A stretch of DNA of 64,000 nt from Elusimicrobiota bacterium (GTDB taxonomy: Bacteria; Elusimicrobiota; Elusimicrobia; UBA1565; UBA9628): contig JACRDT010000004.1 of the NCBI GenBank assembly GCA_016212795.1, positions 34,994 to 98,993 on the forward strand, given 5' to 3'. A program made the position numbers and the translations under genes. Below, in pieces: positions 60,110 to 64,000 of this stretch. How positions within the stretch are numbered: position 1 is the first letter of the stretch; the number at the start of each line of letters is the position of its first letter. The notes below the pieces were generated by a model. That model made no database searches. It was not told the origin of the DNA and worked only from the letters and a program-made list of their open reading frames with translations.

Positions 60110-60165
60110 TGACACAGCAATCGACCCCCTCGGCTACTTGCCTCCCCGCGGGGGAGGCGAGTGAC
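60109..60165 (+). repeat. Palindromic element, copy d (codons 1-19 of mvhD)
   Basis: ATGACACAGCAATCGA, CCCCCTCGGCTACTTG, CCTCCCCGCGGGGGAGG and CGAGTGAC. Exactly 57 bp, in frame. Eight nt after its SD-like GGGGGAGG the codon is TTC, so no internal start arises here. Confidence 0.85.
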
Positions 60166-60579
60166 TTCCAGAACCCCGACCCGCTGGTGATCGCCTTCTG
60201 CTGCAACTGGTGCTCCTACACGGGGGCGGACCTGGCCGGGACCTCCCGGCTCCAGTACCCGCCCAACGCCCGGATCATCAGGGTGATGTGCTCGGGGATG
60301 GTGCACCCCAACATGGTCATCGATGCCCTGACCAAGGGGGCCGACGGGGTCCTCATCTGCGGGTGCCACCCGGGGGACTGCCACTACATCGACGGCAACC
60401 TCAAGGCCGAGAAGCGCGCCGAGGCCATCAAGCTCATGCTCGAGGACTTCGGCCTCGAGCCCGAGCGGTTCCGCCTCGAGTGGGTCTCCGCGTCGGAGGG
60501 GCCGCGCTTCGCGGCCGTGATGCAGGAAATGATCGACGGCGTGAAGCGCCTGCCGCCGAGCTCGTACAAGACGGGGTGA
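60109..60579 (+). CDS. mvhD: MvhD-like [2Fe-2S] protein with element-encoded N-terminus
   Basis: A 156-residue MvhD: CNWCSYTGADLAGTSRLQ, VMCSGMVHP, CGCHPGDCHYIDGN. Residues 1-19 (MTQQSTPSATCLPAGEASD) are exactly element copy d; the paralogue at 51216 enters its conserved core after about 8 residues, so the insertion adds about 17. GGAGG lies 10 nt before the ATG, which overlaps the preceding stop (TGATG). It links the hydrogenase (MvhAG) with the double HdrA. Confidence 0.94.
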   Translation: MTQQSTPSATCLPAGEASDFQNPDPLVIAFCCNWCSYTGADLAGTSRLQYPPNARIIRVMCSGMVHPNMVIDALTKGADGVLICGCHPGDCHYIDGNLKAEKRAEAIKLMLEDFGLEPERFRLEWVSASEGPRFAAVMQEMIDGVKRLPPSSYKTG

Positions 60580-60586
60580 CGACAAC

Positions 60587-60775
60587 ATGGCCGACTTCGT
60601 GATGCGGTCCGACGGCAGGAAGTACCTGTGGGACGGGAAGGCGTACGCCTCGTCCCGGGAAGCGGAGGACGTCCGAGCCGCCTATGTGAAGGACGGCTTC
60701 GAGGTCCAGGTGTCGCAGGAAGGCGGGACGTTCCTGGTCTACAGCCGACGCGTGGCTGCCCAACAGACGGCTTGA
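60587..60775 (+). CDS. Small protein in hydrogenase operon
   Basis: A 62-residue soluble protein (MADFVMRSDGRKYLWDGKAY start) with alternating charged and aromatic residues and no Cys, so it is not a ferredoxin. It lies 7 bp after mvhD and 17 bp before mvhG with intact reading frame and operon-like codon use, so it is probably real. Possible assembly or regulatory factor; no family recognised. Confidence 0.65.
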   Translation: MADFVMRSDGRKYLWDGKAYASSREAEDVRAAYVKDGFEVQVSQEGGTFLVYSRRVAAQQTA

Positions 60776-60792
60776 ATCAAGGAGGCTGATAC

Positions 60793-61764
60793 ATGGCTGC
60801 GAAGGTTGCTGAGGAGTGGCTGAACATATGCGGAGGCTGCGAGGTGAGCATCCTCGACATCGGGGACACGCTGCTGGACCTGCTGCCGTCGCTCGAGTTC
60901 GTGCACATGCCCGTGCTGATGGACCATAAGTACCACGGGCAGACCGGCGAGGGGGACCCGCACAAGATCGAGATCCCCGCGGCGGACGTCGGGATCGTCT
61001 CGGGCGGCATCCGCAACGAGAAGGAGAAAGCCGTGGCCCAGGCCATGCGCAGCAGCTGCAAGACGCTGATCTCCCTGGGCTCCTGCGCCTGCTTCGGCGG
61101 CATCCCGGCCATGGCCAACATGTGGACCACGGAAGAGCTGCACGAGAAGGTGTACCGCGACTCGAAGACGACCGTCAAGTCGGACACGCCGAACAAGGAC
61201 CTGCCTCCCCTGACGGACCGGGTCTACGCCCTCGAGGAGGTGGTGAAGGTGGACCTCTCCATCCCCGGGTGCCCGCCCTCGCCCGACATGATCAAGGAGG
61301 CGCTGCTGTGCCTGCTGCAGGGCAAGCCGTTCAGCCTCCCCGAGAAATCCGTCTGCGACGAGTGCCCGACCAAGCGCGAGAAGAAAGCCTCCGGCGGCGA
61401 CCTCAAGCGTCCCCTGGAAGCCATGGCCTTCAAGCAGGGCGTCCCGTGGGAGGAGACCCGCTGCTACATGGAGCAGGGCTACCTCTGCCTGGGCCCGGTC
61501 ACCAAGGCCGGCTGCGCGGGGCAGACCACGGAGCAGGGCGAGGCCAAGGTGCCGCGCTGCATCAAGGGCTACATGCCTTGCCGCGGCTGCTTCGGCCCGG
61601 TCAAGAAGGGGGCCAACCCCCTGGTCGACATGATGGGAGCGCTCTCTTCCATCGGGCTCAAGCCCGACCAGGTCGTCGACCGCCGCGCCATGCTCAGCCG
61701 GTACGTCGGCGGCCAGGGGCGGCTGAAGCCCCTCCCGGCCAAGCCGGTGCCGGTCAAGAAATAA
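60793..61764 (+). CDS. mvhG: [NiFe] hydrogenase small subunit (MvhG-type)
   Basis: A 323-residue small subunit of a group 3c-type hydrogenase. Proximal cluster ligands in WLNICGGCEVSILD, LGSCACFGG and IPGCPPSPDM. Further Cys in CDECP, YLCLGPVTKAGCAG and CIKGYMPCRGCFGP coordinate medial and distal clusters. No twin-arginine signal, hence cytoplasmic. AAGGAGG precedes the ATG. Element copy e begins at its stop codon. Confidence 0.95.
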   Translation: MAAKVAEEWLNICGGCEVSILDIGDTLLDLLPSLEFVHMPVLMDHKYHGQTGEGDPHKIEIPAADVGIVSGGIRNEKEKAVAQAMRSSCKTLISLGSCACFGGIPAMANMWTTEELHEKVYRDSKTTVKSDTPNKDLPPLTDRVYALEEVVKVDLSIPGCPPSPDMIKEALLCLLQGKPFSLPEKSVCDECPTKREKKASGGDLKRPLEAMAFKQGVPWEETRCYMEQGYLCLGPVTKAGCAGQTTEQGEAKVPRCIKGYMPCRGCFGPVKKGANPLVDMMGALSSIGLKPDQVVDRRAMLSRYVGGQGRLKPLPAKPVPVKK

Positions 61765-61819
61765 CTCGCCTCCCCCGCGGGGAGGCGAGTAGTTGAGGGG
61801 GATGAGGTCGTTTTATCAT
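61762..61819 (-). repeat. Palindromic element, copy e (mvhG/mvhA gap, opposite to operon)
   Basis: Minus strand: ATGATAAAACGACCTCAT, CCCCCTCAACTAC, palindrome TCGCCTCCCC-GCG-GGGGAGGCGA, GTTAT. The end overlaps the mvhG stop codon. In the sense transcript it can form the same hairpin between the two cistrons; mvhA has its own SD (TAGGAG) beyond it. Confidence 0.85.
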
Positions 61820-61830
61820 AGGAGATTCAA

Positions 61831-63276
61831 ATGTCAAAGACACTGACCATCGCACCCGTCTCAAGGCTCGAGGGCCACGCCAAGATCACCATCAACCTCG
61901 ACGACGCCGGCAACGTGGCCGACACCTTCGTCAACATCGTGGAGCTCAGGGGCTTCGAGAAGTTCTGCCAGGGCCGTCCCGTCGAGGAGATGCCCCGCAT
62001 CGTGACGAGCATCTGCGGCGTCTGCCCGTGGTCGCACCACCTGGCCTCCGCCAAGGCGGTCGACGGGGTCTTCGGGGTCGTCCCGACCCCGACGGGCCGC
62101 AAGCTCCGCGAGCTGTGCAACGCCGTGGCCTACACCGAGGAGCACATCCTGCACTTCTTCTTCCTGGCCGGGGCGGACTTCGTCCTGGGCCCGGGCGCGG
62201 ACTACAAGACCCGCAACGTGATCGGGGTCGCGGCCGCGGCCCCCGAGATCGGCAAGAAGGTCGTGCACAACCGGCACCTCGGGGCGCGCATCCTCAACAT
62301 CGTGTCGGGCAAGTCCATCCACCCGGTCACGGCCGTGCCGGGGGGTTTCAGCAAGCCCCTGACCGCGCATGAGCGGGACATGGCGCTCACGATGGCTTCG
62401 GAGATCCTGGAGTTCGCCAAGTTCAGCATCGCCTGGGCCAAGGAATCCGTGTTCCCGAAGTACCTCGACGCGGTCAAGACCGTGGCGGTCATCAAGACGG
62501 GCTACATGGGCACGGTCCGCAACGACGGGTCCATGGACCTCTACGACGGCAAGATCCGCCTCATGAAGCCCGACGGCTCCTTCGTGGACTTCGACGACGC
62601 CAAGTACGCCGACTACATCGAGGAGAAGGTCCTGCCGTGGTCCTACCTCAAGTTCCCCTACGCCAAATCCTGGGGCGAGGGGTTCGACATGGACCTCGAC
62701 AACCCGAAGGGCATCTACCGCACCAACACCCTGGCGCGCATGAACGTCTGCGACAGGCTGAGCACCCCGCTCGCGCAGAAGGAGTTCGAGGCCTTCCGGC
62801 AGGCGTTCGGCCGGCCCTGCCACCTGACCCTGCTCTACCACTGGGCCAGGCTCATCGAGCTCCTCTACAACGCGGAGTACGCGGTGCAGCTGCTCAAGGA
62901 CCCGGACATCACCGGCAAGGAGACCCGCGTGGCGGTCAAGCCGCGGGCGGGAAGGGGCGTCGGCCACGTGGAGGCTCCGCGCGGCACGCTCATCCACGAC
63001 TACGAGACCGACGCCCAGGGTCTGGTCACCAACGTGAACCTCATCGTGGGGACGACCCACAACAACGCCCCCATCAACATGGCCGTCAAGCAGGCGGCCA
63101 AGCTGCTGATCAAGGGCGGCAAGTACAACGAGGAGCTGCTCAACACCGTGGAGATGGCGATCCGGGCCTACGACCCGTGCTTCTCCTGCGCGACGCACAA
63201 CCTGGACGGCAGGCTGGCCGTGCGCGTCGACATCAAGAAGGCCGACGGGGACCTCGTCGCGTCCCTGGCGAACTGA
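61831..63276 (+). CDS. mvhA: [NiFe] hydrogenase large subunit (MvhA-type)
   Basis: A 481-residue catalytic subunit. L1 motif SICGVCPWSHH (Cys62, Cys65) and L2 motif DPCFSCATH (Cys450, Cys453) bind the Ni-Fe site. After His456 a 25-residue tail (NLDGRLAVRVDIKKADGD...) remains that the endopeptidase encoded downstream should remove. Similarity pattern fits F420-non-reducing, group 3c hydrogenases that work with Hdr. AGGAG lies 6-7 nt before the ATG. Confidence 0.96.
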   Translation: MSKTLTIAPVSRLEGHAKITINLDDAGNVADTFVNIVELRGFEKFCQGRPVEEMPRIVTSICGVCPWSHHLASAKAVDGVFGVVPTPTGRKLRELCNAVAYTEEHILHFFFLAGADFVLGPGADYKTRNVIGVAAAAPEIGKKVVHNRHLGARILNIVSGKSIHPVTAVPGGFSKPLTAHERDMALTMASEILEFAKFSIAWAKESVFPKYLDAVKTVAVIKTGYMGTVRNDGSMDLYDGKIRLMKPDGSFVDFDDAKYADYIEEKVLPWSYLKFPYAKSWGEGFDMDLDNPKGIYRTNTLARMNVCDRLSTPLAQKEFEAFRQAFGRPCHLTLLYHWARLIELLYNAEYAVQLLKDPDITGKETRVAVKPRAGRGVGHVEAPRGTLIHDYETDAQGLVTNVNLIVGTTHNNAPINMAVKQAAKLLIKGGKYNEELLNTVEMAIRAYDPCFSCATHNLDGRLAVRVDIKKADGDLVASLAN

Positions 63277-63290
63277 CGCCGCGACCGGAG

Positions 63291-63320
63291 GGGGCCGGGC
63301 GCCGCGCGGCGCCCGGCCCC
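63291..63320. other. Perfect 30-bp GC palindrome between mvhA and the protease gene
   Basis: GGGGCCGGGCGCC-GCGC-GGCGCCCGGCCCC is fully self-complementary. It lies 14 bp after the mvhA stop. No T-run follows, so it may be a partial terminator, a processing or stability hairpin reducing protease expression. Confidence 0.65.
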
Positions 63321-63344
63321 GCCGCCACGATGACGAGGACCGCC

Positions 63345-63863
63345 ATGGAAGCCGCGCACCGCGACCCGGCAGAGGAGCGGCCGGAGCCCCAGGACCTCCT
63401 GGAGAAGGAGGTCCTCGTGATCGGCTGCGGCAACGTGATGATCGGCGACGACGGCCTGGGCCCCACCTTCATCAAGCACCTGCAGGACCGCGGGGGCGTG
63501 CCGGGGCACGTGGGGCTCCTGGACGCGGGCACGGGCGTGCGCTCGCTCCTCTTCGGCATGGTGCTCTCCGACCCCAAGCCCAGGCGCATCGTCGTGGTCG
63601 ACGCCGTGGACGTGGGGCGGCCGCCGGGCGAGGTCTTCGAGATCGAGCTCGACGCCGTCCCGCCCCAGAAATCGGACGACTTCTCCCTGCACCAGCTGCC
63701 CACCTCGAACATGCTCAAGGAGCTGCGCGACCAGTGCGGCGTGGAGGTACGCGTGATCGCGGTGCAGGTCTCCTTCCTGCCCCAGGAACTGCAGGCGGGC
63801 CTGTCCGCTCCGGTGGAGGGTTCCTTGGAGCGCGTGCGCGAGCTCGTCGAGCGGTTCTACTAG
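63345..63863 (+). CDS. Hydrogenase maturation endopeptidase (HycI/HyaD family)
   Basis: A 172-residue protease specific for [NiFe] hydrogenase large subunits. VLVIGCGNVMIGDDGLGP holds the first nickel-sensing acidic residue, VVDAVDVG the second, and the His is in SLHQLPTSNML. It would cut the MvhA C-terminal tail. ATG 63345 is preferred over ATG 63330 because GAGGA precedes it; 63330 has no SD. Confidence 0.92.
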   Translation: MEAAHRDPAEERPEPQDLLEKEVLVIGCGNVMIGDDGLGPTFIKHLQDRGGVPGHVGLLDAGTGVRSLLFGMVLSDPKPRRIVVVDAVDVGRPPGEVFEIELDAVPPQKSDDFSLHQLPTSNMLKELRDQCGVEVRVIAVQVSFLPQELQAGLSAPVEGSLERVRELVERFY

Positions 63864-63869
63864 TGCTCC

Positions 63870-63990
63870 GACCGGCTCATAACCGGGGTTTGGGCCGGTC
63901 GATCTCGGAGCGAGCCGAGGCGCGCGAGGCGAGCAGACTGGACGTCTGTGAGCCGAGTGCAACGAAGGCGTAGCCCGAGATCGACCGGCC
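63870..63990. repeat. Long inverted repeat with alternative pairing partners
   Basis: GGCCGGTCGATCTCGG (63893-63908) and CCGAGATCGACCGGCC (63975-63990) are perfect 16-bp inverted repeats enclosing 66 bp. GACCGGC (63870-63876) can instead pair with GCCGGTC (63894-63900). A third stem CAGAC-TGGAC-GTCTG lies in the middle (63934-63948). It starts 7 bp after the protease stop. Could be an attenuator, an interspersed element or a terminator without T-run. Confidence 0.6.
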
Positions 63991-64000
63991 GCGCTCTCAA

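Noticed and set aside
56867..60115. A 1082-codon minus-strand frame opposite the double HdrA gene
   Set aside because: Composition is Gly/Arg/Val-rich antisense sequence with no motifs, while the plus strand holds clear FAD and Fe-S motifs throughout.

Overview
The window is about 64 kb of very GC-rich, densely packed bacterial DNA from a Gram-negative anaerobe or facultative anaerobe with a soluble and membrane-linked redox metabolism (HdrA/B/C, Flx-type and Mvh-type subunits, Nfn, NuoEFG-like proteins). Outer-membrane and secreted proteins (a PorV-like barrel end, a lipoprotein, a c-type cytochrome) argue for a diderm. The mixture of many orphan response regulators, radical SAM/STAS proteins, a PorV-like tail and Hdr/Mvh/Nfn modules reminds me of high-GC Elusimicrobiota genomes, but no rRNA or ribosomal gene is present, so this is a weak inference.

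Layout. 1-863: start of a membrane protein gene and a divergent OmpR-type regulator. 871-8916 (minus): a lipid-synthesis operon in the order FabI-like reductase, FabH, FabG, FabZ, FabF, an unknown coiled-coil protein, a PlsC-PPTase fusion and a FabD-like transacylase; no acyl carrier protein gene is seen. 9180-11685: secreted subtilase and a secreted DNDCDG-repeat protein. 11825-17707: regulators, a CbiX-like protein, a cytochrome c-like protein, and an ether-lipid-type pair (AGPS-like oxidase, GDPD). 17715-28380: TPR protein, GMC oxidoreductase, CrtC/AttH-like protein, PAP2-like enzyme, TrxR-like flavoprotein, radical SAM-isochorismatase fusion, radical SAM-STAS protein, receiver protein. 28393-36268: a giant FN3/Ig protein with a PorV-like end, and a CAP-domain lipoprotein. 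36268-48000: HypA, a rubrerythrin-like protein, NfnAB, NuoGFE-like subunits, TPR protein, UreH-type metal transporter, class I fumarase. 47994-54630 (minus): hdrC-hdrB-hdrA-mvhD/flxD-flxB-like-flxC-like-flxA. 54712-55641: LysR regulator. 55774-63863 (plus): QmoC-like membrane subunit, double HdrA, MvhD, small protein, MvhG, MvhA and hydrogenase protease.

The right half looks like one energy-conservation island. The minus operon predicts an NADH-linked FlxABCD-HdrABC complex. The plus operon predicts a [NiFe] group-3c-type hydrogenase wired through MvhD and a fused double HdrA to a QmoC-like quinone-facing membrane subunit. NuoEFG-like plus NfnAB would link NADH, NADPH and ferredoxin. A LysR-type regulator sits between the two Hdr operons, and an identical kind of T-N11-A box (YTAT-N11-ATAG with a shared TATAAG-N4-GCTAATAG core) lies on both sides of it.

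The most unusual signal is a family of about nine short interspersed palindromic elements (roughly 50-85 bp). They sit mostly at stop/start junctions inside operons or in frame inside proteins. In their right arm they carry a perfect Shine-Dalgarno sequence, paired to an anti-SD left arm, and two copies put that SD exactly 8 nt before a start codon. A second, unrelated in-ORF palindromic family has three copies. A further pattern is a set of genes whose -10 box lies 6-8 nt before the start codon, predicting leaderless mRNAs, including two divergent gene pairs separated by only 22-25 bp.
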